64,000 nt of DNA from Caviibacter sp963550915 (GCA_963550915.1 CAUVEB010000004.1:1-64000); one strand, 5' to 3'. Shown: positions 15,170 to 24,996, numbered from the stretch's first letter. The notes: generated by a model not told the origin, from the letters alone. Made by a program: numbers and translations.

Positions 15170-16972
15170 CTATTCATCATTTAATTTTAGTACAGCTAAA
15201 AAGGCATCTTGTGGTATTTCAACATTTCCTATTGCTTTCATACGCTTTTTACCTTCTTTTTGTTTTTCAAGTAGTTTCTTCTTACGTGTTATATCTCCAC
15301 CATAACATTTAGCTAACACGTTTTTTCTTAATGCTTTTATTGTTTCTCTTGCTATTATCTTTGTACCAAGTGCTGCTTGAATAGGTATTTCAAATTGTTG
15401 TCTTGGTATTACGTCTTTTAATTTTTGAGCTATTGCTCTACCTCTACCATATGCAAAATCTTCATGTGCTATAAATGAGAATGCGTCAATTGCTTCTCCT
15501 GATACTAATATATCAACTTTAACTAAATTTCCTTCCTTATAGCCCACTAGTTCATATTCAAATGATGCGTATCCCTTAGTTCTTGATTTTAATTTATCAT
15601 AAAAATCAATTACAATTTCTGCAAGTGGCAGGTCGTATTCTATCATTACACGAGTTTCATCAAGGTAACTCATATTTAAGAAAGTTCCTCTTTTTTCTTG
15701 ACAAAGCTCCATAACATTACCTACATAGTCTTTTGGAACTATAACAGTACCCTTTACATATGGTTCTTCAATGTGTTTTCTTCCTTCTGGGAATTCAGCC
15801 GGATTATCTATCATTAAAGTTGTTCCACCTTCAGGTGTTACATAGTACTGAACAGACGGAGCTGTTGAAATAAGGTCTATTTCAAACTCTCTTCTTAGTC
15901 TTTCTACTATTATTTCCATGTGTAATAATCCTAAAAATCCACATCTAAATCCAAATCCTAAAGCAAGTGATGTTTCAGGTGTATAAGATAGTGAGGCATC
16001 ATTTAATTGTAGTTTTTCAAGTGCTTCTCTTAAATCTTCATAATTATCTGTTGAAATTGGATAAATTCCTGCAAATACCATACTTTGAGCTGGTCTATAT
16101 CCTTCTAGTGGTTTTTCAGTAGGATTATCAACTAATGTTATAGTATCTCCAACTTGTGTATCTTTTATTGATTTAATACCTGTTACTAAATAACCAACTG
16201 AACCTGTATTTAGAACTTCAGTTTCTTTCATTTTAGGTGCAAATACTCCAACTTCAAGAACTTCAAACTCTTTACCTGTTGACATTATCTTTATTTTATC
16301 ACCTTTTTTTATTGAACCGTCTATTATTCTAATATATGTTATAACCCCTCTAAAATCATTGTAATGAGAGTCAAATATTAGTGCTTTAAGTGGTGCGTTC
16401 TCTTCTCCTGCTGGTTCTGGTAAGTATGTAACTATCTTTTCTAATAATTCATCAATACCTAATCCTGTTTTTGCAGATGTTAAAACTGCGTCATCAGTTG
16501 ATAAACCAATTACATCTTCAATTTCAAGAAGTACCTTAGTTGGATCAGCTGAAGGTAAATCTACCTTATTTACAACAGGTAATATTTCTAAATCATTTTC
16601 AAGTGCTAAATAAACATTAGCAAGTGTTTGTGCTTCAATACCTTGTGCTGCATCAACTACAAGTAGTGCACCATCACATGCTGCAAGTGATCTTGATACT
16701 TCGTATATAAAATCAACGTGTCCTGGTGTATCAATTAAATTTAGCTCATATGTATTACCGTCTTTTGCCTTATAATTAAGTGTAACTGCTTGTGCTTTGA
16801 TTGTTATTCCTTTTTCTCTTTCAAGATCCATACTATCAAGTAGTTGCTCTTTCATTTCTCTATCACGAACAGTACCTGTCATCTCAATTAATCTATCAGC
16901 AAGAGTTGACTTACCGTGGTCTATATGTGCTATTATTGAAAAATTTCTCTTATATTTCTTATCTATCATCAT
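15170..16972 (-). CDS. lepA: Elongation factor 4 (LepA)
   Basis: A 600-residue translational GTPase that acts on the ribosome during initiation/elongation stress. G motifs: AHIDHGKST (G1), DTPGHVDF (G3) and NKVDLP (G4); the C-terminal LepA-specific domain ends with the KKKLLEKQKEGKKRMK segment. The length is standard. The first two codons are both ATG and either could be used; AGGAG is 3 nt from the first and 6 nt from the second. It heads a three-gene operon. Confidence 0.97.
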   Translation of the reverse strand: MMIDKKYKRNFSIIAHIDHGKSTLADRLIEMTGTVRDREMKEQLLDSMDLEREKGITIKAQAVTLNYKAKDGNTYELNLIDTPGHVDFIYEVSRSLAACDGALLVVDAAQGIEAQTLANVYLALENDLEILPVVNKVDLPSADPTKVLLEIEDVIGLSTDDAVLTSAKTGLGIDELLEKIVTYLPEPAGEENAPLKALIFDSHYNDFRGVITYIRIIDGSIKKGDKIKIMSTGKEFEVLEVGVFAPKMKETEVLNTGSVGYLVTGIKSIKDTQVGDTITLVDNPTEKPLEGYRPAQSMVFAGIYPISTDNYEDLREALEKLQLNDASLSYTPETSLALGFGFRCGFLGLLHMEIIVERLRREFEIDLISTAPSVQYYVTPEGGTTLMIDNPAEFPEGRKHIEEPYVKGTVIVPKDYVGNVMELCQEKRGTFLNMSYLDETRVMIEYDLPLAEIVIDFYDKLKSRTKGYASFEYELVGYKEGNLVKVDILVSGEAIDAFSFIAHEDFAYGRGRAIAQKLKDVIPRQQFEIPIQAALGTKIIARETIKALRKNVLAKCYGGDITRKKKLLEKQKEGKKRMKAIGNVEIPQDAFLAVLKLNDE

Positions 16973-16996
16973 TTTCTCCTATAATTTATATCAGTA

Positions 16997-17026
16997 ATTA
17001 TATCATAAATTTAATTAATAATTCAA
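16997..17026 (-). promoter_or_regulatory. Promoter of lepA operon
   Basis: -35 TTGAAT (17021-17026), an 18-bp spacer and -10 TATAAT (16997-17002) preceded by TG (TGATATAAT). It is back-to-back with the lemA promoter. Confidence 0.7.
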
Positions 17027-17037
17027 TTTATATTGTA

Positions 17038-17066
17038 TTTACATTTTATAAAATATTAGATATAAT
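17038..17066 (+). promoter_or_regulatory. Promoter of lemA-like gene
   Basis: -35 TTTACA (17038-17043), a 17-bp spacer and -10 TATAAT (17061-17066). The leader would be about 25 nt and carries AAAGGA before the ATG. Confidence 0.7.
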
Positions 17067-17097
17067 TTAGATATAACATATTTGAAAGGAAAATACT

Positions 17098-17664
17098 ATG
17101 AATGCGACTATATTTGTAATATTAGCGGTAGTTATCATTTTTTTATATGCACTTTCAATAAAAAATAGATATGTTACCCTAGATAACTATAATAAGGAAG
17201 CTTGGAGTAATATAAAAGTATATCTACAAAAAAGACTAGATTTAATACCTAATCTTGTAAATACTGTAAAAGGATATGCAAAGCACGAAAAAGAAACTTT
17301 TGAAGCTGTAATTAATGCTAGAAATAAGATGATTAGCATTGATATGGGAAATATACAAAATGTTGATAAGATTTTAGAGCAAGAAAATATATTATCAAAG
17401 ACTTTAAAATCAATAATGATGCTTCATGAAGCATACCCTGAATTAAAGGCTGACAGTTCTTTTTTAAGCTTACAAGAAGAATTAAAAAATATTGAATCAG
17501 AAATTTTAGCAGTAAGAAAATATTACAATGGAACTTGTAGAGAATTAAATATTTTTGTTGAAAGATTTCCAAATTCTTTATTTTTCTCAATTTTTAATTT
17601 CAGACGTGCAACACTATTTGAACCAAATGTAGATATTAATCAAGAAGTTAAAGTTGAATTTTAA
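17098..17664 (+). CDS. LemA family membrane-anchored protein
   Basis: A 188-residue LemA protein: one N-terminal transmembrane helix (residues ~3-20), then a long alpha-helical domain. The conserved stretch VYLQKRLDLIPNLVNTVKGYAKHEKET (~41-67) and the following VINARNKM are diagnostic, as is the late ELNIFVERFPNSLF (~140-153). The family function is poorly defined; in some bacteria it lies beside TPM-domain or peptidase genes, which are absent here. It is a single-gene transcript with its own promoter and terminator. Confidence 0.88.
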   Translation: MNATIFVILAVVIIFLYALSIKNRYVTLDNYNKEAWSNIKVYLQKRLDLIPNLVNTVKGYAKHEKETFEAVINARNKMISIDMGNIQNVDKILEQENILSKTLKSIMMLHEAYPELKADSSFLSLQEELKNIESEILAVRKYYNGTCRELNIFVERFPNSLFFSIFNFRRATLFEPNVDINQEVKVEF

Positions 17665-17671
17665 TAATAAA

Positions 17672-17709
17672 AAATCTCATTAGTGAATTACTAATGAGAT
17701 TTCTTTTTT
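17672..17709. terminator. Bidirectional terminator, lemA / envC-like
   Basis: A 12-bp perfect stem AATCTCATTAGT (17673-17684) / ACTAATGAGATT (17690-17701) with a 5-nt loop and T-rich tails both ways. It closes lemA on the plus strand and the long acpP-to-envC run on the minus strand. Confidence 0.85.
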
Positions 17710-17710
17710 A

Positions 17711-18943
17711 CTATAAATAACTCATAGGATTTACAATGTTTACACCTTTTCTAGTTTCAAAATAAAGAACTGTATCTTTAGATGTTGAATCTCTACCTAG
17801 TGTACCAATTGCTTGACCTTTTTTAACATTTGTTCCTTTTGAAACTTTAACTGTTGCAAGGTTTCCATAAACTGTTATTATTCCACCATGGTTTATTATT
17901 ACAACTCCACCTAAATTACCAAGATTTCCAGCATGTATTACAGTTCCAGTATCAGCAGCTTTTACAGCTTGACCTAGACTTCCTCTAATTTCAATACCGT
18001 TACTCTTAAATCCTTTTATCTTTTCTTGTTTAAAGCCTACAACTATTTTACCATTTATTGGCATTGCAAGTTGTCCTGTTCCTTTTACGATATTTATTAT
18101 ATTTTCACTACCGCTATTTGAGTTATTATTATTTGGTTTATTTTGTGATGCTGATATAATAGCTTTAATTTGTGCTTCGAGCTTTTTACGTTCGTTTATA
18201 AGTTTATTATTTATAGATTCAATACTCTTATTTTCTTTTTGTAATTTGTTTTGTAGTTGTTTTAGCTCTTTAACAGCATCATCTTTTGCATTCTTAGCAA
18301 CATTTAGCTCTTTTTTCTTATTTTCAAGCTCTGTTCTTGCTTTTTTTACCTTTTCAGCCTCAGTTATATTTTTTTGTTTTACTATTTCAACTTTAGCCTT
18401 ATTTTGTTCTACATTTGACTTATATTCTTCAATTTGTTTTATCTTTTCTTTTTGAAGTTCTAGTATAATTTTACTGTCATATCTTCTTCTTGCACGAGTA
18501 ACTTCATCAAGATTACTATCGCTTGGTATATTTGATATCTTTCTTATCTTATCAAATGTTAATATTCTGCTTGCAAGTTCTGATTTATTTATTTGTATCT
18601 TTTCATTACTACTATTAATTTTCTTTATGCTATCTCTAATTTCACTTTCGTTTTTACCAATAGCCTTTAAAAGATCAATATACTTTTTTTCAAGTGTGTT
18701 ATATTCTTTTTGTAATTTATTAATTTTGCTATTTAATTTTGCAATTTCTTTTTGTATATCTGCTTCTGTTCTCTTTGCATTATTAATTTTGTTATTATTA
18801 TTTTTTATCTTTTTGTTATTATTATTGACCTGATTGTTTATTTGTTCAATTCTTTTCTGATTTTTATCAATATCTGTATCTGAAATAGTAATTGAAGATA
18901 ATACTACAAGCAAAAAAGATAATATTATTTTACTCTTCTTCAT
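17711..18943 (-). CDS. envC: EnvC-like murein hydrolase activator (coiled coil + degenerate LytM)
   Basis: About 410 residues: signal peptide (~1-22), a long Lys/Glu/Asn-rich coiled coil (~25-270) and a C-terminal M23/LytM domain (~290-410). The zinc ligands of active M23 peptidases are not conserved: the first-His region reads SNGIEIRG, and the final HxH is replaced by LYFETRKG, as in E. coli EnvC (LYFEIRR), which activates amidases instead of cutting murein itself. It overlaps the end of ftsX by 14 nt; FtsX is EnvC's known membrane partner. I chose ATG 18943 over an upstream GTG; neither has a strong ribosome site. It is the last gene of a 13-gene run. Confidence 0.85.
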   Translation of the reverse strand: MKKSKIILSFLLVVLSSITISDTDIDKNQKRIEQINNQVNNNNKKIKNNNNKINNAKRTEADIQKEIAKLNSKINKLQKEYNTLEKKYIDLLKAIGKNESEIRDSIKKINSSNEKIQINKSELASRILTFDKIRKISNIPSDSNLDEVTRARRRYDSKIILELQKEKIKQIEEYKSNVEQNKAKVEIVKQKNITEAEKVKKARTELENKKKELNVAKNAKDDAVKELKQLQNKLQKENKSIESINNKLINERKKLEAQIKAIISASQNKPNNNNSNSGSENIINIVKGTGQLAMPINGKIVVGFKQEKIKGFKSNGIEIRGSLGQAVKAADTGTVIHAGNLGNLGGVVIINHGGIITVYGNLATVKVSKGTNVKKGQAIGTLGRDSTSKDTVLYFETRKGVNIVNPMSYL

Positions 18944-19907
18944 CTTCTTCAACACCCAACTCTAAGTCAAGATTTTCAATTTCTTCATCATCTTGTTCTA
19001 CAACATTTATACTTTCAATCATTTCATTTATTTTTTCATTTTCAAGATTGTAGTACTCCATATTATAGTACTTATTCATAACTAAAAAGTTTATTATAAA
19101 TGATATAAATATTGTAATAAATAATATTGCAACTGCTATCATTATTTCAGTTACAAAATATATTGAAACTGTATAACCAGGTATTAATAATGTAATGCTA
19201 TTTATTAAAAAACTCTTAAGTCCTGTATATATTACAAGACTTATAGCTGTTGCTAGTATAGTTACAATAACAGCTTCCATAAAAAATGCATTTTTTAATA
19301 TTTGAGGATTTACATTGTTAAGTAAATTAGCATGTATAGCTCTTCTTCTTGATTTTACTGAAAATCCTATTATGTTATATATCATAAGTGTACCAAATAA
19401 TACAAGCACAATTGATGAATCAAATGTAAGTTTTTGTATATTTTTAGTAAATGCTATTGATGATTCTAGAGCCTTTGTTCTAAAATCAATTTCTTTTATT
19501 TCAGTCATATTTACTAAACTATCTTTCAATTTTTCAATGTTTACATCATTTTTTAAATAAACATAAAATACATCACTAAGTGGATTTTCATTTTCAGGAA
19601 GTTCAATACCTAGCTCTTTAGAGCTTGCTTTTATTGCTACTTCCTTAGATTCAAATCTTGTTGAAGAAACACCAGGTAACTCTAAGATTTTAGTATTTAA
19701 TTTTTCTTTTGCTTCTGATTCAATATCATTTAAATAAAGTATTATTTGATTTGAATTTTCAAATTTTGAATTATAGCTCTTAAGACTAAGTAGTGCAAAT
19801 GCAAATGTATATGTAATTATAAATACAATAACAAGTGTAATAACTGATGACGAAAATATACTAATATCTCCTAGTAATTTTTTTACACTAAAATTATGTT
19901 TTGGCAT
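18930..19907 (-). CDS. ftsX: Cell division protein FtsX
   Basis: A 325-residue FtsX: N-terminal transmembrane helix (~17-42), an extracytoplasmic domain (~45-165), then three helices (~168-190, 212-238, 255-280) in the usual FtsX/MacB arrangement, with the conserved IGFSVKSRRRAI at ~184-195. It normally pairs with the ATPase FtsE and transmits ATP cycles to EnvC-type activators. The EnvC-like gene follows immediately, but no ftsE is adjacent; transketolase lies upstream. The C-terminal tail (~295-325) is unusually acidic, which may be a lineage feature. Confidence 0.9.
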   Translation of the reverse strand: MPKHNFSVKKLLGDISIFSSSVITLVIVFIITYTFAFALLSLKSYNSKFENSNQIILYLNDIESEAKEKLNTKILELPGVSSTRFESKEVAIKASSKELGIELPENENPLSDVFYVYLKNDVNIEKLKDSLVNMTEIKEIDFRTKALESSIAFTKNIQKLTFDSSIVLVLFGTLMIYNIIGFSVKSRRRAIHANLLNNVNPQILKNAFFMEAVIVTILATAISLVIYTGLKSFLINSITLLIPGYTVSIYFVTEIMIAVAILFITIFISFIINFLVMNKYYNMEYYNLENEKINEMIESINVVEQDDEEIENLDLELGVEEDEEE

Positions 19908-19916
19908 TATTCCCCC

Positions 19917-20846
19917 TTATTTATTGTTATTTAAAACAATATCTACTATATCCTTAGCTCTTAGATTATATTTATCAAGCATTTCATTACCTTCACCACT
20001 TTGACCGAATACATCATGCACTCCGTGTTTTATAACTTTTGTAGGTTTAACTTCTGATAAATATTCACATACTGCTGAACCTAAACCACCTATTACTGAA
20101 TGTTCTTCAACTGTAACAATATATTTACATTCATTAGCAGCTCTAAGTACCATTTCATTATCAAGCGGTTTAATTGTTGACATATTTATAACTCTTGCAT
20201 TTATACCATGCTCTTTTAATATATCGCTAGCAAGCATAGCCTCATAAACCATAAGCCCTGTAGCTATAATTGCAACATCATTACCTTCTTTAACTTGTGT
20301 AGCACGCCCAATTTCAAACTTATAGTTTTCATCAAATATTGTCGGTACTGCAAGTCTTCCAAGTCTTATATACACAGGTCCTTTGTAATCTGCAACTGCA
20401 AATATCATTTTTTCAGTTTCAACTGCATCTGCTGGTGATAATACTATCATATTTGGTAATACTCTCATAAGTGCTATATCTTCTATTGATTGGTGTGATC
20501 CACCGTCTTCTCCAAGTGATATTCCAGCGTGAGTTGGACATATTTTAACATTTAGATTAGGATATGCAATACTATTTCTTATTTGATCATATGCACGTCC
20601 TGCTGCAAATACTGCGAATGTTGATGCAAACGGAATTTTACCTGTTGTTGCAATTCCTGCTGCTGTAGCCATCATATTTGCCTCAGCTATACCCATATTT
20701 AAATGTCTATTTGGAAATTCTTTTTGAAAAAATGTAGTCATTGTTGATTTTGTTAAATCGGCATCTAATACAACCACATTTTCATTTTTCATACCTAATT
20801 TTACTAATGCTTCACCAAATGCTTGTCTTGTTGCTTTCTTTTCCAT
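19917..20846 (-). CDS. Transketolase, C-terminal subunit
   Basis: A 309-residue protein with the transketolase pyrimidine-binding domain (~4-170) and C-terminal domain (~190-305). The motifs MGIAEANMMATAAGIA (~52-67) and DGGSHQSIEDIALMRVLPNM (~117-136) are typical of the split form. With the N-terminal subunit encoded 13 nt upstream, it forms one TPP-dependent transketolase that moves two-carbon units in the pentose phosphate pathway. It could also be a DXS-like homologue, but the pairing and length fit split transketolase. Confidence 0.92.
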   Translation of the reverse strand: MEKKATRQAFGEALVKLGMKNENVVVLDADLTKSTMTTFFQKEFPNRHLNMGIAEANMMATAAGIATTGKIPFASTFAVFAAGRAYDQIRNSIAYPNLNVKICPTHAGISLGEDGGSHQSIEDIALMRVLPNMIVLSPADAVETEKMIFAVADYKGPVYIRLGRLAVPTIFDENYKFEIGRATQVKEGNDVAIIATGLMVYEAMLASDILKEHGINARVINMSTIKPLDNEMVLRAANECKYIVTVEEHSVIGGLGSAVCEYLSEVKPTKVIKHGVHDVFGQSGEGNEMLDKYNLRAKDIVDIVLNNNK

Positions 20847-20859
20847 AAAAAGTATCCTC

Positions 20860-21669
20860 CTACATTAATTCTTTCATTGCTAATTCAAATTCTTCTTTAC
20901 TTGGTGTTTTACCATGCCAACCTGCATTGTTTTCCATAAATGAAACACCTTTTCCTTTAATTGTTTTTGCAATTATTGCAGTTGGTTTTCCTTTTACTTC
21001 TCTTGCTTTTGCTAAAGCTCCTTTTATTTCATCAAAATTATGACCGTCTATTTCTATTACTTCCCATCCAAAAGATATAAACTTGTCTTTTAGCGGATAT
21101 ATGCTCATAACCTTATCAACGTCTCCGTCAATTTGTAAATTATTATTATCAATAAATGCCACTAAATTATCAAGCTTGTAATGACTTGCTGCCATTGCTG
21201 CCTCATAACATTGTCCTTCTTGTAATTCTCCGTCTCCTAATATAGTATATACTCTAAAATCAGGTTTAAATATCTTTGATGATAATGCCATTCCATTAGC
21301 AGCTGATAATCCTTGACCTAAAGATCCAGTTGACATTTCAATAGCATCTACTTTCTTTAAATCAGGATGCCCTTGAAGTGGTGAACCAAATCTTCTAAGT
21401 TCTGTTACAAGTGATTTTGGTAAAAATCCTTTTTCCATTAATGTTGCGTATAAAGCTGGTGCAGCATGCCCCTTACTTAATACAAATCTATCTCTATTTG
21501 GCATTTTAACATCGTTTACATCAATATTCATTTCTTCAAAATATAGTACTGTTAATATATCAGTTATTGATAATGAACCTCCCGGATGTCCTGATTTTGC
21601 GTGATATATCATTTCAACAATTTTTTTTCTAATTTCTTTTGAAATAACTTCTAATTCATGATTTTGCAT
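20860..21669 (-). CDS. Transketolase, N-terminal subunit
   Basis: A 269-residue TPP-binding half of transketolase. The TPP motif is GDGELQEGQCYEAAMAAS (~144-161) with DNNNLQIDG (~173-181); the upstream HAKSGHPGGSLS (~23-34) and SKGHAAPALYA (~69-79) motifs carry conserved histidines. It is translated just before the C-terminal half. A GPH-type sugar transporter gene lies directly upstream, so the three may serve pentose use, although they sit in a mixed operon. Confidence 0.93.
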   Translation of the reverse strand: MQNHELEVISKEIRKKIVEMIYHAKSGHPGGSLSITDILTVLYFEEMNIDVNDVKMPNRDRFVLSKGHAAPALYATLMEKGFLPKSLVTELRRFGSPLQGHPDLKKVDAIEMSTGSLGQGLSAANGMALSSKIFKPDFRVYTILGDGELQEGQCYEAAMAASHYKLDNLVAFIDNNNLQIDGDVDKVMSIYPLKDKFISFGWEVIEIDGHNFDEIKGALAKAREVKGKPTAIIAKTIKGKGVSFMENNAGWHGKTPSKEEFELAMKELM

Positions 21670-21681
21670 TTTAAACCCCCA

Positions 21682-22998
21682 TTAAATTTCATTTTTTTTC
21701 ATTGTATAAAATATCATTGATAATATAAACATGAATATTGATATTATCAAACTTAAAATTACACCGTCATAACTTGCAGACTTAAGCCCATTAGCATTTG
21801 CAACACTGTTATAAACTAATGCTGAAATTGATATTATGGCTTGTACCATAAATGCTAATTTTAAGAAAAATCCTTGTATTCCGAATAATAGACCTTCAAC
21901 TGAAACTCCTGATTTACTTGCAATGCTAGTTGAAATTTCACTTAACATTGCAGGCGGGAATATAAAGGCTGCTCCGCTAATACCTGTTCCTATTATAGCA
22001 TAGAATGTGTAAATAATCATCAAGTTACTATTCTTAAATATTATTAAACCAACTGTTCCAAAAATTATAGAACTTAGATTTACAAGCATCATTTTCTTAA
22101 ATCCAAATAATTTAGTAAGCTTATTTGTTATTGGAAAAAATATTGCTGCAAATCCAAATATTATTGCAGATATTAGTGTAACTGCTCCTGTGCTTTGCTT
22201 CATTATTATAACTACATAATAATTTATTACATTACGTAGTATATTAAACGCACTAAAGAAGAAGAAAAATCCTAAAAAGTAATAAATAATCTCTTTATTA
22301 TATAACTGTTTTATAGTTTTTCTAAAACTAGCTCCTTTTGATATATCTTTTTTATTTGTAAGTTTTCTTTCTCCTAAAAATAAGGCACAAGCATATACCC
22401 CTATTAACGATAATAAAGAAAATAGTATTATCATTTTTCTAAATCCAACTAATTCACTTGTTCCTTTTGAGAATATAGCAATTAATTTGGGAGACAATAT
22501 CATAGGTATAGCTGTAAATACTAATCTAAATACAGATTGTACTGTTGATAGATTAATTCTTTCATTTTTTGTATTTGCTAGATCCGGTATAAGTGAGTTA
22601 TACGGTCCACCTACTAATGTATAAGCTGTAAAATATATACCACCAATCACTGAAAAATATGCAAGCATTTGTAACTGTGTATTTCCTTGTGGGAAATAAA
22701 ATAGTATCATTGAAATTGCAAGTGGTATTCCTCCTATAATCATAAATATTGAACGTCTACCAAATCTAGAATTACTATGGTCTGACATATATCCAACAAC
22801 AGGATCTGCGATTGCATCAATTAATCTCATGAATATAAAGCCATATATTAAGTATCTTGCAGTAAGTATTGGTTTTAATGTTGAGTTTGCCGGTGGTAGG
22901 TAAAAATAGTTAAGCCACTGTACAAATAATTGATCCAACATAAAATATGAAACACCTAATCCATAAAGGATATAGGATTTTTTACTTAGTTTATTCAC
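21682..22998 (-). CDS. GPH-family (MelB-like) sugar:cation symporter
   Basis: A 438-residue, 12-helix transporter of the glycoside-pentoside-hexuronide:cation family within the MFS. The first loop reads RLIDAIADPVVGYMSDHSNSRFGRRSIFM (~58-86), with the D-AD-- and GRR signature of MelB-type carriers. The substrate is uncertain: a glycoside, pentose or uronate. Its start overlaps the stop of the upstream hydrolase gene (4 nt) and its end is 12 nt from split transketolase, which hints at a pentose or pentoside. Ion coupling cannot be read from sequence. Confidence 0.85.
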   Translation of the reverse strand: MNKLSKKSYILYGLGVSYFMLDQLFVQWLNYFYLPPANSTLKPILTARYLIYGFIFMRLIDAIADPVVGYMSDHSNSRFGRRSIFMIIGGIPLAISMILFYFPQGNTQLQMLAYFSVIGGIYFTAYTLVGGPYNSLIPDLANTKNERINLSTVQSVFRLVFTAIPMILSPKLIAIFSKGTSELVGFRKMIILFSLLSLIGVYACALFLGERKLTNKKDISKGASFRKTIKQLYNKEIIYYFLGFFFFFSAFNILRNVINYYVVIIMKQSTGAVTLISAIIFGFAAIFFPITNKLTKLFGFKKMMLVNLSSIIFGTVGLIIFKNSNLMIIYTFYAIIGTGISGAAFIFPPAMLSEISTSIASKSGVSVEGLLFGIQGFFLKLAFMVQAIISISALVYNSVANANGLKSASYDGVILSLIISIFMFILSMIFYTMKKNEI

Positions 22999-23909
22999 AC
23001 TATCTCACTTTCTAAAAATTTATTTATTGTCTGTGTATATTCTTGTTTGTACTCTAAATACATTCTAACGTGTAGTCCTTTTCTAAACGCTTTAAAATAT
23101 ACATCTGCAAGCTTGTTATTTTCTTTTTTCCTTATATTAAATTTATCAAACTCATCTTTTACCATATCATATGGTGTTGCATCATCTTTTTCAGATTGTA
23201 GTATGAGTGTAGGTACAATTCCAAGTAAATTTGACAGCCTCATTTCATCAAGCCTATAATCAATGTGCTTATTAAAATAGTAAAGTGTCATATATACTAT
23301 TAATTTAGGAATAGGTATTTTCTTAATTTTTGAGTTTCTTATTATAAGTTTTTTAATATTTGATATAGGACTATCTAAAATTAATTTTTCTAATCTTATA
23401 TCATGCAATTTAAGTTCTTTTTCATATAAATATGGTAAAGCACAAGCTCCCATTGCTCCTTGTGAGAATCCATATAAAATGAAATTATTAAATGAAAATT
23501 TATCTTTTAGCATTTTAACTGTACTATAGATATCTTTTGCAAAAAAATATCCAAATGCTGTTATAGTCGTATCTGATTTACCTGAATTTCTAAAATCAGG
23601 TATGAATATATTATATTCTTCTTTTAAATCCATATCAAAAAAAAGTCTTAAAAATCTTAAACAAAATATTCTATTATTTCGTCTTCCATGACAAAATACT
23701 ATTGTTTTAGTTGCATTCTCTTTTTTTATAAGCCAACCATATAAATTAACACCATCAATTGACTTATAATGTATTTCTTCATATTTTAAACCAAAAACAA
23801 TTGGTGAATATATTCCACCTATCATCCTATTTTTGCTTTTCATAACTTCACTAAGTGATTGTTCTAATGTCTTTTTGGGATATTTTTCAATTAAATTAAG
23901 CAAAAACAT
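22995..23909 (-). CDS. Alpha/beta hydrolase (serine aminopeptidase/YqkD-like)
   Basis: A 304-residue alpha/beta-hydrolase fold protein. The oxyanion HG motif is VFCHGRRNN (~71-79), the nucleophile elbow is YGFSQGAMG (~145-153), an Asp follows in SEKDDATP (~240-247), and the likely catalytic His is in KGLHVRMY (~279-286). There is no signal peptide, so it is cytoplasmic or loosely membrane-associated. The substrate is unknown; an esterase or peptidase is possible. It is coupled to the GPH transporter gene downstream, so de-esterification of an imported glycoside is one idea, with weak support. Confidence 0.8.
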   Translation of the reverse strand: MFLLNLIEKYPKKTLEQSLSEVMKSKNRMIGGIYSPIVFGLKYEEIHYKSIDGVNLYGWLIKKENATKTIVFCHGRRNNRIFCLRFLRLFFDMDLKEEYNIFIPDFRNSGKSDTTITAFGYFFAKDIYSTVKMLKDKFSFNNFILYGFSQGAMGACALPYLYEKELKLHDIRLEKLILDSPISNIKKLIIRNSKIKKIPIPKLIVYMTLYYFNKHIDYRLDEMRLSNLLGIVPTLILQSEKDDATPYDMVKDEFDKFNIRKKENNKLADVYFKAFRKGLHVRMYLEYKQEYTQTINKFLESEIV

Positions 23910-23915
23910 TATTTC

Positions 23916-24983
23916 CTACTTTCTATATATTAGTTTTTTAAATTTTTCATCACCTATTAAATAATCTTTAAGTATTAAAAACTCTTTTTTATCATATTCA
24001 TATTTACTATAATCAACACATGCTTTTTTGATATTTTTTATGTATTTTGCTCCTTTTTCATTTATACCTAAAATTTTTATATTTTTAATTTCTTCGTCTT
24101 TTTGTATATCTTCTTTTTGTATATTAAGTAAAGTGTTTAATATAAGTCTTTTTATTCTACTTATTGAAATATTTCTTTTTGAAATATTTGTTATAAAGTC
24201 AGTATAATTATTTGATATCCTTAACTTATTCTTTATTACATTATGTATATCAACACTCATATCATAAATATTTTTATTATTTCTTGTTAAAAAAATATAT
24301 TTAAAAAGACTAAACATTTTATCTTCATAGTTATATATATATTTTGGATCATGATTATATGGTACTAAATGCTTAAAATCTTTGTTATTTGCAATTAACT
24401 GCCTTATTTTACTTGCACTTGCAAACTCTTTTACTATATTTTCATCATTATAACCTGTATGTTGTCTTTTAATAATCACTGGTCTTATATTTAGACCATA
24501 TTTTCTAATTGCTTTTAAATATTCCATAGCTAATATATTATTTGAAGTATATAATTTTGACATATCAGCAAGTGCTAAACTTATTGATTTGTTATAACTA
24601 TATCCTTTTTCTAAATACTCTTTAATACCAATACTATCTACTAATTCAATCAGCTTATATATATCTTCTACTTTATCTGTTTCAGCACCAAATACTTGAA
24701 AATCTGCACCTAATTCTTCTAAAATTCTTGTTGAAAAACTACAATATATCTCAGCATTTTGTATACTATAAATATCAGGTATTTGTGCTACAACATCATA
24801 ACCCATATCAAGTGCAATTTTAACTTTATCAGCTAAACTTAATATGCTAAGTTCTCCTCTTTGTACATAAGAGCCTGATATTAGAGCAATTTTTATACTT
24901 GGATTTAATTTATTTATCATATCTAATTGATATTTATGCCCATTATGAAATGGATTAAATTCAGCAACTACTCCATATACCAT
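23916..24983 (-). CDS. tmcAL: tRNA(Met) cytidine acetate ligase TmcAL
   Basis: A 355-residue member of the YlbM/TmcAL family, which makes N4-acetylcytidine at the wobble position of elongator tRNA(Met) using ATP and acetate. It starts MVYGVVAEFNPFHNGHKYQL, the HxGH-type nucleotidyltransferase motif with Asn-Pro-Phe specific to this family, followed by ISGSYVQRGE (~35-44) and QVFGAETDKVE (~96-106). The length is a little below the usual ~390-400. It is in the long run between the PotD-like and hydrolase genes. Confidence 0.9.
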   Translation of the reverse strand: MVYGVVAEFNPFHNGHKYQLDMINKLNPSIKIALISGSYVQRGELSILSLADKVKIALDMGYDVVAQIPDIYSIQNAEIYCSFSTRILEELGADFQVFGAETDKVEDIYKLIELVDSIGIKEYLEKGYSYNKSISLALADMSKLYTSNNILAMEYLKAIRKYGLNIRPVIIKRQHTGYNDENIVKEFASASKIRQLIANNKDFKHLVPYNHDPKYIYNYEDKMFSLFKYIFLTRNNKNIYDMSVDIHNVIKNKLRISNNYTDFITNISKRNISISRIKRLILNTLLNIQKEDIQKDEEIKNIKILGINEKGAKYIKNIKKACVDYSKYEYDKKEFLILKDYLIGDEKFKKLIYRK

Positions 24984-24996
24984 GTTTTCCCCTTAT

